Shown: piece by piece, positions 1 to 9,739 of the stretch
Numbering within the stretch: the stretch's first letter is position 1
How the letters are laid out: every line of letters starts with the position of its first letter
Source: Siniperca chuatsi
Taxonomy: Eukaryota; Chordata; Actinopteri; Centrarchiformes; Sinipercidae
Length of the DNA: 64,000 nt
Assembly: GCF_020085105.1 (NCBI RefSeq)
Contig: NC_058053.1
Span: 1-64,000 of the forward strand
Reading direction: 5' to 3'
Program-made: the position numbers and the translations under genes
The notes under the pieces: model-generated
What the model was told of the DNA's origin: nothing
Databases searched by the model: none
Seen by the model: only the letters and a program-made list of their open reading frames with translations

Positions 1-1099
1 TACCTTGCTTAAATCCTGAAACACCTCCAAAGAACGATCAGGCATGCGTCGCTGTCCAGCAGCAGTGTGGTGTCATCTGCATACTGGGACAACTTGACCC
101 GTAGGCCTCCGCTGCCAGGCACTAGGAAACCTTTCACACCCGGGTCAGCCCGAATGGCTGCTGCCAGGGGCTCCATGTAAAGGATGTAGAGCAGCGGTGA
201 GAGTGGGCACCCCTGTCTTACCCCTGAATACAAACTGAAAACATCCCCCAAGTGACCGTTAACTGAAACTGTGCTCCCCACGCCCGTATACAATGTACGC
301 AACCATCCTACAAAAACCTGGCTAAAACCTAACCTTTCCAATACCCTAAACATAAAACCCCAGTGTACCCTGTCAAAAGCCTTTGCCTGGTCAAGACCAA
401 CCACCATAAGTGGCAAGTGCCTGTCCTCTGCCCAAGTAACAGCATCTCGTACCAACTGTAGATTCCACCTCACGGAGCGCCCTGCCACCCCGCATGTCTG
501 GTCCACATGGACCACATGTGGAAGCGCTGTGCCCAGTCGATCCGCTAGGACCTTTGCCAGGAGTTTATAATCAACACACAGCATGGTCAGTGGCCGCCAG
601 TTCCCTAGGTCAGTGTGATCACCCTTCTTAAACAGAAGGGAGATAACACCGGTGGCCAAAGTCCCTCCCATTACACCTGTGCGGAGTGTTGCAGAGAGTA
701 CCTCCAAAAGTACCGGCCCTAGTATGTCCCAAAACTTCACATAAAACTCCACTGGCAGTCCATCGATGCCAGGCACCTTCTTCCTTTTCATTCTATGGAG
801 GGCACCCTCAAGCTCTTTGAGGGTGAGCGGGGCCTCCAAAGCCTGTGCTATGTCCAACGGCACCCGCTGGGTCAATAAATCCAGGAAACCATCCCCTCCC
901 CCTACATCTACCTCTTTCTCCATAAAACTTGCGCGGTAGTAGTCAGTGGCGGCACACACCATCTCAGCCGCTTCTGACACTACCCTGCCCTGCATATCCT
1001 TAACCCCAGTCATTACCTGTTTTTTCCTTTCAGCCCGTATTGCGCTGAAAAAAACAGCAGAACAAGTCTCAAACTTCTCGTGGAATTCTCGACGTGATC
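1..1099 (-). mobile_element. Tx1-clade LINE fragment (RT finger and palm), antisense to the U2 genes
   Basis: The minus strand encodes the front half of a non-LTR reverse transcriptase for about 350 residues. Motifs in order are KVPGIDGLPVEFY, the palm motif LDQAKAFDRV, GVRQGCPLSPLLY and the catalytic SQYADDT. The closest match in this window is the Keno-like ORF2 at 6087-9452, so it is Tx1 clade, but it is much richer in GC and clearly another family. No endonuclease precedes the RT: the piece begins between the two domains at the 1099/1100 junction with U2 spacer. Near position 30 the frame slips by one base, after which residues resembling the next RT block (SLEVFQDL) continue to the window edge. 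The element therefore extends left of the window. It is a dead fragment. A matching C-terminal piece lies at 1741-2508 in the other orientation. Confidence 0.85.
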
Positions 1100-1740
1100 G
1101 CATCCCTTAGGGCTGGGAGTGGTGGGAAAACCCTCTGTGGACTCACCGATGTTCCTCGTGGAACCTCATTGGGCCCCCAGTCTCAAATCGCCGCGTATCG
1201 GCCGCGACGCGGCGCAGAATCGACCGCCAGGCGAAGCCTCCGAAAAGGCAGCCAGATTTGCGCTTTGGATTGGCAGGGGATATTGCCCCATTGCGACCGG
1301 TATACAATACCTGTTGAATGTGCCCCGCATTTTCCCTCCCTCTCTCTCACTCGTGGCCGAGGGCTTGGCTTGCAGAGCCTGAGTACTCCTGATGTTAAAA
1401 GCCAGGCCCCTAATTTCTCCGCAATCCGATTGGATGGAGCCTGGGATAATGCGGTTGAGGGGAATGGGCGTGGCCTGGTATTTGGGACTCCGTCGGCAGA
1501 GTGAGGCTTACCGCGAGGGTAGTGACTGGGGCCGCTAGGCTCGTCGGCCGCTCTCGAGGCCAGGCCTGAACTTGCTCGGGTTTCTCTTCATAACGCACAA
1601 GTCTTTCGCCTTTTATTAAAGACTTCCGTGGAGAGGGACGCCCATGAGTTACGCCTATTTTTGGCAGGCTTTGCCGTCCGGCCGAGCCTTGCGCGTCTTT
1701 GAAAAGCAAGAGAGCTGCCCCAGGCGATATCGGGGCGTGA
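1100..1740 (+). repeat. Partial U2 repeat-unit spacer
   Basis: This stretch matches the spacers at 2743-3390, 3772-4412 and 9972-10612 nearly base for base. It starts at the CATCCCTTAGGG stretch downstream of a U2 gene and stops about 130 bp short of where the next U2 gene would begin, where LINE sequence replaces it. I see no gene in it. Confidence 0.85.
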
Positions 1741-2508
1741 GGGCAGGTGAGGGGCTGGAAGGGCAGATGCCTTACTTTCATAGGTAAAGTTCTTGTCTTG
1801 AAGGTAGACGTCCTACCATCTCTCTTATACCTGGCATACATATACCCACTGCCAGTTAGTATGAGGAGGCCTCTTATGCGCCTGGTGTTCGGTTTCATAT
1901 GGGGTGGGAGATACGAGTATGTGGCGAGGACTCGCATGTTGGCTGGAATCGAAGCAGGGGGGAGAGATGTGCCACACCTCCCGCTGAAGCTGGACTGCAT
2001 CTTTGTTTCTTTTTTGTGTAGGGAATTATCCGCTACAATAGTGCACCCCTCAGGCTACTTTCTGAGGCTCTATTTTGCTTACCAGGCCAGACGGCAGATG
2101 GTATGGAGCAATTTGGCACCCCGAGTGGAGCAGCAACCATGGCACTACCATCATGCAACCAGGTGGCTGCGGGCTCATCCGGAAGCTACTGAGACAGAGG
2201 TGAGAATAAACCACAAGGTCCTCTACAGAGTGGTTAGACAGGGAGTGGTCATGCCTCAGGTGGCTGGGACCACGACGGAGATTTGGAAGAGGATCCAGCC
2301 ACGGAGGCTAGACAACGGACTCAAAGATCTAAATTGGTTATGCCTCCATAAATGTATGCCGGTACGAGAAACTATGTATAGGCATGGGTTGGCAAGATCC
2401 CCTGTGTGCCCGAGGGCAGCTTGTGCAGGAGAGGAGACGATTAGGCATGTCATGTGGGACTGTCCATTTATGGGGCGGTATGGGATAAAGTTGGGACATG
2501 GCTAGGCC
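1741..2508 (+). mobile_element. Tx1-clade LINE fragment (ORF2 C-terminal part), sense to U2
   Basis: An open frame from about 1747 to 2505 encodes the region after the RT palm in Tx1 LINEs: a thumb-like stretch (GKVLVLKVDVLPSLLY), FIWGG, GGRDVPHLPLKL, LDNGLKDLNWLCLHK, and a C-terminal zinc knuckle with Cys-Pro-Arg then Cys...His...Cys near 2400-2462. It aligns with the C-terminal third of the Keno-like ORF2 at 8440-9150 but stops early, without the last ~100 residues, 3' UTR or poly-A. The right end joins U2 at nucleotide 39 (TCTGTTC), the same U2 position where the intact Keno insertion ends. GC content and codon choice match the fragment at 1-1099, so the two may be parts of one rearranged element. 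Confidence 0.8.
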
Positions 2509-2662
2509 TCTGTTCTTATCAGTTTAATATCTGATAGGTCCTCTATAAGTTTGTGGGGACGACGTATTAAACGGATTTTTAGCACGGGAGCTGACAAAAC
2601 GGGCTCGCTCCGCTCACTCCACGCATCGACCCGGCACTGCAGCGCCGCCGAACGGTGCACCC
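2509..2662 (+). pseudogene. U2 snRNA gene, 5'-lacking remnant
   Basis: U2 sequence from nucleotide 39 (TCTGTTCTTATCAG) to the 3' end (GGTGCACCC). The first 38 nucleotides, including the branch-point recognition bases, are replaced by LINE sequence. It also has a 5-base insertion in stem-loop IIb (TTTGT after CTCTATAAG, near 2548) not found in the other copies. It cannot give a working U2 RNA. Confidence 0.9.
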
Positions 2663-3511
2663 TTCTCCTGCCTTGTGGAAAGCCAAACGCGCGAACGCGA
2701 ACGGAGAGGTTCGACGCTGGACCAAAAGACTCGAGTCGGGGTGGATGGCATCCCTTAGGGCTGGGGGCGGTGGGAAAAACCTCTGTGGACTCACCGATGT
2801 TCTCTCACCGAACCTCATTGGAACCTCATTGGGCCCCCAGTCTCAAATCGCGCGTCGTCGCGCGCTTGGCGCAGAATCGACAGCCAGGCCAAGCCTCCGA
2901 AAAGGCAGCCAGATTTGCGCTTTGGATTGGCAGGGGATATTGCCCCATTGCGACCGGTATACAATACCTGTTAAATGTGCCCCGCATTTTTCCCCCTCTC
3001 TCTCACTCGTGGCCGAGGGCTTGGCTTGCGAGAGCCTGAGTACTCCTGATGTTAAAAGCCAGGCCCTAATTTCTCCGCAATCCGATTGGATGGAGCCTGG
3101 GATAATGCGGTTGAGGGGAATGGGCGTGGCCTGGTATTTGGGACTCCGTCGGCAGAGTGAGGCTTACCGCGAGGGTAGTGACTGGGGCCGCTAGGCTCGT
3201 CGGCCTCTCGAGGCCAGGCCTGCACTTGCTCGGGTTTCTCTTCATAACGCACAAGTCTTTCGCCTTTACTAAAGACTTCCGTGGAGAGGGACGCCCATGA
3301 GTTACGCCTATTTTTGGCAGGCTTTGCCGTCGGCCGAGCCTTGCGCGTCTGTGAAAAGCAAGAGAGCTGCCCCAGGCGATATCGGGGCGTGGGCCGCTTG
3401 GGAGGCGGTGCTGAGGAAGCAGCCGTTGTTGTGCGCAGAGACAAGAGGCTGCACCAGGGCAAGGGAGAAGCGTTCCAGGAGGTGGGCTCCGGAAGCGAAG
3501 CGTCAGGGCTC
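2663..3511 (+). repeat. U2 repeat-unit spacer
   Basis: This is the spacer between U2 gene copies, about 850 bp, repeated with a few small indels at 3697-4534 and 9890-10735. It holds a CT-rich tract near 2990-3010 and GC-rich DNA upstream of the next gene. No second RNA gene was recognised. Short open frames here recur in every spacer and show no protein family, so they are not genes. Confidence 0.85.
3449..3469 (+). promoter_or_regulatory. Candidate proximal sequence element of U2
   Basis: CTGCACCAGGGCAAGGGAG lies about 43-63 bp upstream of the U2 start, the spacing known for the snRNA proximal sequence element bound by SNAPc, and its CACC core resembles the vertebrate element. The match is weak, so the call rests mainly on position. 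The same sequence lies at the same distance before the copies at 4535 and 10736. Confidence 0.3.
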
Positions 3512-3696
3512 ATCGCTTCTCGGCCTTTTGGCTAAGATCAAGTGTAGTATCTGTTCTTATCAGTTTAATATCTGATAGGTCCTCTATAAGGGGACGACGT
3601 ATTAAACGGATTTTTAGCACGGGAGCTGAAAGGGGCTCGCTCCGCTCACTCCACGCATCGACCCGGCACTGCAGCGCCGCCGGGAACGGTGCACCC
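3512..3696 (+). ncRNA. RNU2: U2 spliceosomal snRNA gene (complete copy)
   Basis: U2 snRNA pairs with the intron branch point in the major spliceosome. The 5' end ATCGCTTCTCGGCCTTTTGG, the branch-recognition bases GTAGTA and stem-loop IIa match vertebrate U2 exactly. After nucleotide ~60 the sequence is divergent, but paired arms change together: stem IIb is GTCCTC/GGGGAC, and stem-loop IV has CCCGG/CCGGG where common vertebrate U2 has CCTGG/CCAGG. An Sm-type site (ATTTTTAG) precedes stem III. The gene ends at GGTGCACCC; GTGGAAAGCCAA 13 bp downstream is a loose 3'-box candidate. Length is 185 bp against 187-188 usual, with about two bases missing near stem III compared with the copy at 10736. 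It may be a functional variant gene. Confidence 0.93.
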
Positions 3697-4534
3697 TTCT
3701 CCTGCCTTGTGGAAAGCCAAACGCGAACGGAGAGGTTCGACGCTGGACCAAAAGACTCGAGTCGGGGTGGATGGCATCCCTTAGGGCTGGGAGCGGTGGG
3801 AAAACCCTCTGTGGACTCACCGATGTTCCTCGTGGAACCTCATTGGGCCCCCAGTCTCAAATCGCCGTGTGTCGGCCGCGACGCGGCGCAGAATCGACAG
3901 CCAGGCCAAGCCTCCGAAAAGGCAGCCAGATTTGCGCTTTGGATTGGCAGGGGATATTGCCCCATTGCGACCGGTATACAATACCTGTTAAATGTGCCCC
4001 GCATTTTCCCTCCCTCTCTCTCACTCGTGGCCGAGGGCTTGGCTTGCGAGAGCCTGAGTACTCCTGATGTTAAAAGCCAGGCCCTAATTTCTCCGCAATC
4101 CGATTGGATGGAGCCTGGGATAATGCGGTTGAGGGGGAATGGGCGTGGCCTGGTATTTGGGACTCCGTCGGCAGAGTGAGGCTTACCGCGAGGGTAGTGA
4201 CTGGGGCCGCTAGGCTCGTCGGCCGCTCTCGAGGCGAGGCCTGCACTTGCTCGGGTTTCTCTTCATAACGCACAAGTCTTTCGCCTTTTACTAAAGACTT
4301 CCGTGGAGAGGGACGCCCATGAGTTACGCCTATTTTTGGCAGGCTTTGCCGTCCGGCCGAGCCTTGCGCGTCTGTGAAAAGCAAGAGAGCTGCCCCAGGC
4401 GATATCGGGGCGTGGGCCGCTTGGGAGGCGGTGCTGAGGAAGCAGCCGTTGTTGTGCGCAGAGACAAGAGGCTGCACCAGGGCAAGGGAGAAGCGTTCCA
4501 GGAGGTGGGCTCCGGAAGCGAAGCGTCAGGGCTC
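3697..4534 (+). repeat. U2 repeat-unit spacer
   Basis: Second full spacer, nearly identical to 2663-3511. The distance from the U2 start at 3512 to the next at 4535 gives a repeat unit of 1023 bp. No other gene is recognised in it. Confidence 0.85.
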
Positions 4535-4567
4535 ATCGCTTCTCGGCCTTTTGGCTAAGATCAAGTG
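4535..4567 (+). pseudogene. U2 snRNA gene, 5' part cut off by LINE insertion
   Basis: The first 33 nucleotides of U2, ending ...ATCAAGTG, are followed directly by the 5' end of the Keno-like LINE. The rest of this gene resumes at 9740. Only about five U2 bases (TAGTA, nucleotides 34-38) appear to be missing between the two halves. Confidence 0.92.
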
Positions 4568-4597
4568 CGTTGAGGAGGGACCACTGATGACTTTAAG

Positions 4598-6052
4598 ATG
4601 TCAATTTCATCAGCTAATTTACAACAGCAACTAACTGTGCTGAAAAATACCATTAGATTTGTTTCGAAAAGCGATGAAGAACTCATGGAGAGGACAGTGT
4701 TTGGGCAAACCATTCTTTTTGGAGCTTTGGGACTCAACACAGATGATCTTCTGTGTTTGCAGAAGAATGCAAAGGAGAAGTACTACGATGTCACTTTTTT
4801 TACCATCAGCAAGATGGAGGAGGTAACAGGGCTGGCGTCTCGTTTGGCTGATGGCCCGCTGAAAAGCTTTCAGGTGCAAAGCCTGTGTCGCACCCGTGAG
4901 CGTATTGTTACAGTGCACATTTATAACCCTTGGGTAACAGAAGAAGCAACCAGGTATTTTCTTGCCAGGTACGCAACGGTGCTATCGGGTATGGGAGAAA
5001 TTAGGGATACTCTAGGGATATGGACTGGAAAGCGTCAATATCGCATCATGCTGAAAGACGACCCAAACGGTTACGACGGATTTTGCCATCCCCCAGCCAC
5101 TTTCACCATTGGAACCAATAGAGGTTATCTGATTTATGCAGGTCAGCCGAAGTACTGCAGGCAGTGTGCTACATACGGACACCTAGCGACGTCGTGCAAG
5201 CAGGTGCGGTGCAGAAACTGTGATGGCCTGGGACACACTATGAGAGGCTGTGATCATCCTAAAAAGTGTAGTCTATGTGGGTCAGAGGCACATTTATTTA
5301 AGCACTGCCCTAAAGTTGTTTCATCATATGCTAATGCTGCCAGACGGGAGTCAATGGTGACGGGGGTACAGCATATGGAAAAACCAGGGGTTGACGACTG
5401 TCACACCTCCTCGTTAAGAGCAATTGAGGATGTAATCGCTGAACTCACAAGAGACAGAGAGATTGAAGCAGCTGTGGCTGATTTGCCTGATGCAGCACCA
5501 GCCCCTGTGGGGAGCGGTGACTCAGGGGAAAAGCAGGTCGAGGAGGATGAAAGTTTGGAGGAGAACTCGTTTGTCGCTGAGTGGGTAACGGTGGCGAACA
5601 GAGGTGGAAAGGGAAAAAGAAAGAGGTTGGAGGTGGGCATTCCTGTTTTGCCACCCTCGTCCCCCTCTCCACTGGTTAAGGCGAGCAGGTACAATGTACT
5701 TTCGGAGGTTTCGGAAGAGATGTACGAAGAAAAGGAGTCTGATAAGGTGCAAGAAAGCAATAAAGAGATTGTGATGACTGGGGAAACTGAATCTGCTGCA
5801 GCCGCAATTGAGGGAGATGGAATGGAGAATGGGGAAACTGGAGCGTCTTCGACTCAGCAGGACATTACTGCATCAGACAGTAGCAGGCTTACACCCAGCG
5901 GTGTCTCTGGAGAGTCTCCAAGGTTGGCTGCTACTCTCTCACATCACTTACCGGTTCCAGAAGGCAGCCCCTTACCTTCTGAGGACAGCCCTCCCGGTTC
6001 AGAGCGTGGTTTTCCTTCTGAAGAGCCAGATGAGGATGACTGTCTTTCATGA
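4598..6052 (+). CDS. LINE ORF1 protein, RNA-binding with three zinc knuckles
   Basis: A 484-residue protein of the ORF1 type, which binds element RNA and helps form the retrotransposition particle. Three CX2CX4HX4C zinc knuckles lie in a row at about residues 185-235: CRQCATYGHLATSC, CRNCDGLGHTMRGC and CSLCGSEAHLFKHC. The ~180 residues before them form a folded-looking domain without a motif I can name. The C-terminal 240 residues are acidic and rich in Ser, Glu and Pro, probably disordered. The ATG at 4598 is only 30 bp from the 5' junction and is the first in this frame of the element. The stop is 34 bp before the ORF2 frame opens. Confidence 0.88.
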   Translation: MSISSANLQQQLTVLKNTIRFVSKSDEELMERTVFGQTILFGALGLNTDDLLCLQKNAKEKYYDVTFFTISKMEEVTGLASRLADGPLKSFQVQSLCRTRERIVTVHIYNPWVTEEATRYFLARYATVLSGMGEIRDTLGIWTGKRQYRIMLKDDPNGYDGFCHPPATFTIGTNRGYLIYAGQPKYCRQCATYGHLATSCKQVRCRNCDGLGHTMRGCDHPKKCSLCGSEAHLFKHCPKVVSSYANAARRESMVTGVQHMEKPGVDDCHTSSLRAIEDVIAELTRDREIEAAVADLPDAAPAPVGSGDSGEKQVEEDESLEENSFVAEWVTVANRGGKGKRKRLEVGIPVLPPSSPSPLVKASRYNVLSEVSEEMYEEKESDKVQESNKEIVMTGETESAAAAIEGDGMENGETGASSTQQDITASDSSRLTPSGVSGESPRLAATLSHHLPVPEGSPLPSEDSPPGSERGFPSEEPDEDDCLS

Positions 6053-6086
6053 CTGGTTACAGGAAGTAATGTGAGTGAACCCATAA

Positions 6087-9000
6087 GATATATTTCCCCT
6101 TTTACACAGGCTGTCTTTATTTCGGATAATTACTTTAAACGTTAGAGGTTTGAGAAATGCGGCTAAAAGAGCTGTGGTTTTCTCACATTTATGTTCAGTT
6201 GATTTCTCACTGTGTCTCTTGCAAGAGGTCCACTTGAAGACTGTGGAGGACTTGAATGGATTCACAAAAGAGTGGGTTAAAGGGGAATCCAGATGGAGTA
6301 TTGGGGGTGTTCACTCATCTGGGGTGGGTACATTATGTGGGACTGCTGAAGTTAAAATTGTTGGGAGTTTCTCTGTGATACAGGGGAGGGTTTTGGTCAC
6401 AGATGTGGCATGGAAGGGTATGGGCTTAAGAGTGGTGAATATATATGCGCATGCTACACCAAAAGAAAGAAGTGAGCTGTTCCTTAAGTTAGATACTGTC
6501 TTTATGACTAATCGCCATGTTATAGTTGGAGGTGATTTCAATTCACCAAGTGAGGGTAGTAAAACAGCAACCAGTTTCCAAAGTATGATAACAAAATACA
6601 GCTTAGTAGATTCTTATAAAAAAGTCAATTCAGATGCCCCTGGTTTCACATGGTCAAATAGTAGAGGGGCAAGGAGTAGAATTGACTACATATTTTGTCC
6701 TTTAGAATTTCAGGTGAGTGGGGCTCAGGTATCACCTGTGTTTTATTCAGATCACAATATGCTCACTGTTGAACTAAACTTGAAGGGGATAAGGTTTGGA
6801 AAAGGATATTGGAAATTGAATAACCGCATTCTAGAAGTTCAGCAGTTGAGGATTGCTTTCAGTTGTTTCTTTAAAGAGTGTGTAAAAATGAAGTCGTTTT
6901 ACGGCAATGTGTCCGAGTGGTGGGAAAGTACAAAGATTCGTATTAAACATTATATGCAGGTATACTCAAAGAAATCAAAAAAAGCTGAATTTAAGAAATA
7001 CTATCAACTGCAAAAATCAATAGAAATTTTAATGGCACAAAAAAACACTTGTGGGCATACAGATGAGGACTTACTGAAACACTTACAAAATAAACAGAGT
7101 ATTTTTTTTCACAGGAGAGCGGAGGCCTATAAATTTAGGTGTCTTACGGAGAAGTGGGAGAAGGATGAAAAGTGTTCTTCTTATTTTTTCAAGCAGTCTA
7201 GAGCAAGGGTGAAGAGAAGGAGTATTGTCTCCCTTCTAAATGAAATGGGAGGGGAAATTGATGATCCGGTTGGTTTAGTAGAAGTTGTTTCTTGCCATTA
7301 TTCCAAGTTTTTTAGCGCAGAAACAGTAGATCATATAAAAGGCACAATATTGTTAAATAACATAGACAGTGTCGTTCCTGACTATTTGAAAATAGAGTTG
7401 GAAAGGGACATAGAACTGGAAGAAATCTTGAGAGCACTTATGTCATTGAAAAATGGTAAAGTGCCAGGAATAGATGGGCTCACAAAAGAGTTCTACTTGA
7501 CTTTCTGGGATGACATTGGGCCTCAGTTGTTGGAATTATTTACTTTCATTTGCACATCGGGAATTATGGGGAGATCTATGAGAGAAGGGGTGATCTCCCT
7601 TCTATACAAAAAAGGAGATGATCGTATAATCTCTAACTACAGGCCCTTAACAATGTTGTGTGCAGATTACAAGATTTTTAGTAAGATTCTAACAAACCGA
7701 TTGGTTTCTGCATTGTCTTTTATCATAGGTCCAGATCAAACCTGTGCAGTACAAGGCAGACAGATACAATGGAATTTACAAATGCATAGAGATTTATTAA
7801 CTTATTCCTGGGAAAGAAATCTTCCCCTTATTGTTCTCAGCCTTGACCAAGAGAAAGCTTTTGACAGGGTCAATCATGAATTTTTATTTAGGATATTGGA
7901 AAAATTTGGGTTTGGGAATAGATTTAGAAGTTGGTTAAAAATTTTATATACAGAGGTAGGAAGCAGAGTTAATGTCAATGGCAACATTGGGAAATTGTTT
8001 AAGCAGACCAGAGGGGTTAGGCAGGGGTGCCCAGCATCAGCTCCATTGTATGTGGTGTTTATTGAAATTTTGGCATGTGCAATTAGGAAAAATGCTCATA
8101 TTAGAGGCATACAGCTGCCAGGTGGTGAAACTCTGACCTTGTCACAGTTTGCAGATGACACAGTATTGTATTTAGAAAATGATTTTTGTTTACAGGAAGC
8201 TATGAATGTTATTGAAGTGTTTTCAAGTGCCTCAGGGTCTAAGATTAATAAAGGGAAATCACAAATCAAATATGTGGGAAAGTGGAAGGATAGGATTGAC
8301 GCAACTCTGGGTCTCTGCGTGTGTTCGGGACCAATGACTTTATTGGGCATATCCTTTGGTAATAGGGATGATGTCGAAACTAATTGGGAGATAAGATTAG
8401 GCAAAGTGTTAACAAAACTAAATATGTGGAAATTAAGAAGGCTGTCTTTCAGTGGTAAAGTTTTAGTTATAAAATCTGATATATTGCCAACATTACTCCA
8501 TGTGGCATATGTCTTTCCTATGCCGCCAACAATTTGTTTTAAGCTACAAAAAGCTTTGTTTGATTTCATGTGGGGAGGGTATGAATATATTAAAAGGGAA
8601 ACTATGTATCAGCCAGTTGAGAGAGGAGGTAGAGACATGCCCAATTTCAGGTTGAAGTTGAATGTGCTATTTTTTTCAAATGTTTGTAAAATGATTATGG
8701 CACCTCCTCAGCATAAATGTCAGTCTTTAATGAAATTCTGGCTTGCTTGTCATTTGAGACTCTTAACTGTGCCATGGGATAATAGGTTTCCCAAAGCAGA
8801 AGTCATGCCGGGGTACTATAACAGGATAATCAGGTGGGCGAAGAAGTACAAGGAGTGTTGGGACAGATGCTTAGTCCTTAATCACAAAAAGTTGTATAAG
8901 GTATTGATTGCCAGATTTGACCCTAGGGATGCAATTCATATTCCTACCGAAGTGTGGAAGAGAACTCAACATAAGCAGTTAGACAATAAATTCAAGGATT

Positions 9001-9452
9001 TTAATTGGCTAGTGCTTCACAAGAGATTGGCGGTGAGGGACACCTTATTTAATCATAATTTGACCAGAAATAAGTTCTGTCCAAGAGAGGGATGCTTGGG
9101 AACAGAAACGGTAGAACATGTATTATTTGAGTGTCCTTTTGCACAAGAAGTTTGGAAAATATTGGGTCAAAAGTTTGTTTTTTTGAAGGATTTGACTTGG
9201 ACAAGGGTTCAGTATATGGATTTTGATTTGAAGGGAAAGAATGTGAATAAAGTCTTGGAACTTGTGTCTATTGTGAAGGCCAAGTTATGGGAGGTAAGAT
9301 GTAGTGTCATTAATGGTGCGACCAAGTGGACAGTGCGAGGCACTGCAAAAAGTATTGAAGAGGCAATGCAGAGGTGTTTCCAAAGGGAGATTAATAAGTG
9401 GGGAATTGACTCAATAAAAGACAGATGGAAAATTATTTATGGACATGTATAG
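6087..9452 (+). CDS. LINE ORF2: APE endonuclease and reverse transcriptase
   Basis: The open frame runs unbroken from just after a stop at 6084-6086 to a stop at 9450-9452 (about 1,120 codons). The endonuclease shows LNVRGLR (6135-6155), LLQEV with the metal-binding Glu, GGDFNSP (near 6530), SRIDYIF and YSDHN (near 6750). The RT shows KVPGIDGL, LDQEKAFDRV, GVRQGCP and catalytic FADD (8148-8159). A Cys/His knuckle (CPREGC...H...C) lies at 9078-9134. The protein nicks U2 DNA and copies element RNA there by target-primed reverse transcription. Oddly, the first in-frame ATG is at 6420, after two catalytic endonuclease motifs. I give the full open frame as the CDS; the true start codon is unknown and may not be AUG. 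Confidence 0.88.
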   Translation, partial: DIFPLLHRLSLFRIITLNVRGLRNAAKRAVVFSHLCSVDFSLCLLQEVHLKTVEDLNGFTKEWVKGESRWSIGGVHSSGVGTLCGTAEVKIVGSFSVIQGRVLVTDVAWKGMGLRVVNIYAHATPKERSELFLKLDTVFMTNRHVIVGGDFNSPSEGSKTATSFQSMITKYSLVDSYKKVNSDAPGFTWSNSRGARSRIDYIFCPLEFQVSGAQVSPVFYSDHNMLTVELNLKGIRFGKGYWKLNNRILEVQQLRIAFSCFFKECVKMKSFYGNVSEWWESTKIRIKHYMQVYSKKSKKAEFKKYYQLQKSIEILMAQKNTCGHTDEDLLKHLQNKQSIFFHRRAEAYKFRCLTEKWEKDEKCSSYFFKQSRARVKRRSIVSLLNEMGGEIDDPVGLVEVVSCHYSKFFSAETVDHIKGTILLNNIDSVVPDYLKIELERDIELEEILRALMSLKNGKVPGIDGLTKEFYLTFWDDIGPQLLELFTFICTSGIMGRSMREGVISLLYKKGDDRIISNYRPLTMLCADYKIFSKILTNRLVSALSFIIGPDQTCAVQGRQIQWNLQMHRDLLTYSWERNLPLIVLSLDQEKAFDRVNHEFLFRILEKFGFGNRFRSWLKILYTEVGSRVNVNGNIGKLFKQTRGVRQGCPASAPLYVVFIEILACAIRKNAHIRGIQLPGGETLTLSQFADDTVLYLENDFCLQEAMNVIEVFSSASGSKINKGKSQIKYVGKWKDRIDATLGLCVCSGPMTLLGISFGNRDDVETNWEIRLGKVLTKLNMWKLRRLSFSGKVLVIKSDILPTLLHVAYVFPMPPTICFKLQKALFDFMWGGYEYIKRETMYQPVERGGRDMPNFRLKLNVLFFSNVCKMIMAPPQHKCQSLMKFWLACHLRLLTVPWDNRFPKAEVMPGYYNRIIRWAKKYKECWDRCLVLNHKKLYKVLIARFDPRDAIHIPTEVWKRTQHKQLDNKFKDFNWLVLHKRLAVRDTLFNHNLTRNKFCPREGCLGTETVEHVLFECPFAQEVWKILGQKFVFLKDLTWTRVQYMDFDLKGKNVNKVLELVSIVKAKLWEVRCSVINGATKWTVRGTAKSIEEAMQRCFQREINKWGIDSIKDRWKIIYGHV

Positions 9453-9739
9453 ATGTCGAGGGAGCTTACCTCCTTTAGCAAAATCTGTTGTTTAAAATGT
9501 TTGTGTGATTGGGTTTGATGATGTTTTCACATGTGGACATACTGATGTCATCCAGCATTATATCATAGTGTGAAAGAAAAAGTGGAATAGATCTCATATA
9601 AGGAACTAAAAGGGTTTGAGTATGGAAGGCTATCCTTATTGAATGTGAGTTTGACTTGGTTGTAATGTTTTGTACCATAACATGTGTAAAATTTGTTTAT
9701 GAATCAAATAAATTATATATTTCCAAAAAAAAAAAAAAA

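Larger units (their letters stand above)
4568..9739 (+). mobile_element. Keno-like U2-specific LINE (Tx1 clade), apparently full length
   Basis: This 5.17 kb non-LTR retrotransposon is inserted in the sense orientation inside a U2 gene. Parts in order: a 30 bp 5' leader, ORF1 (4598-6052), ORF2 with endonuclease and RT (6087-9452), a ~270 bp 3' UTR with AATAAA at 9707-9712, and a 15-base A tail (9725-9739). Both frames are uninterrupted. Keno is the known Tx1-clade family that targets U2 snRNA genes in fish, and insertion site, orientation and domain layout all agree. The precise 5' junction and intact ORF1 suggest full length and recent insertion. Base composition is AT-rich, unlike the GC-rich U2 unit around it. 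Confidence 0.93.

Noticed and set aside
2509-2662. Functional U2 gene
   Set aside because: It lacks the first 38 nucleotides, including the cap end and branch-recognition bases, and has an insertion in stem IIb.
3697-4534. A second small RNA gene (U1, U5 or 5S) in the U2 spacer
   Set aside because: I found no U1 or U5 5' ends, no 5S internal control boxes and no second Sm-site/stem arrangement.
1094-4634. Open frames of 60-180 codons in the U2 spacers, also at 9697-11248
   Set aside because: The same frames recur in each spacer copy on both strands, run across the U2 RNA gene itself, and match no family.
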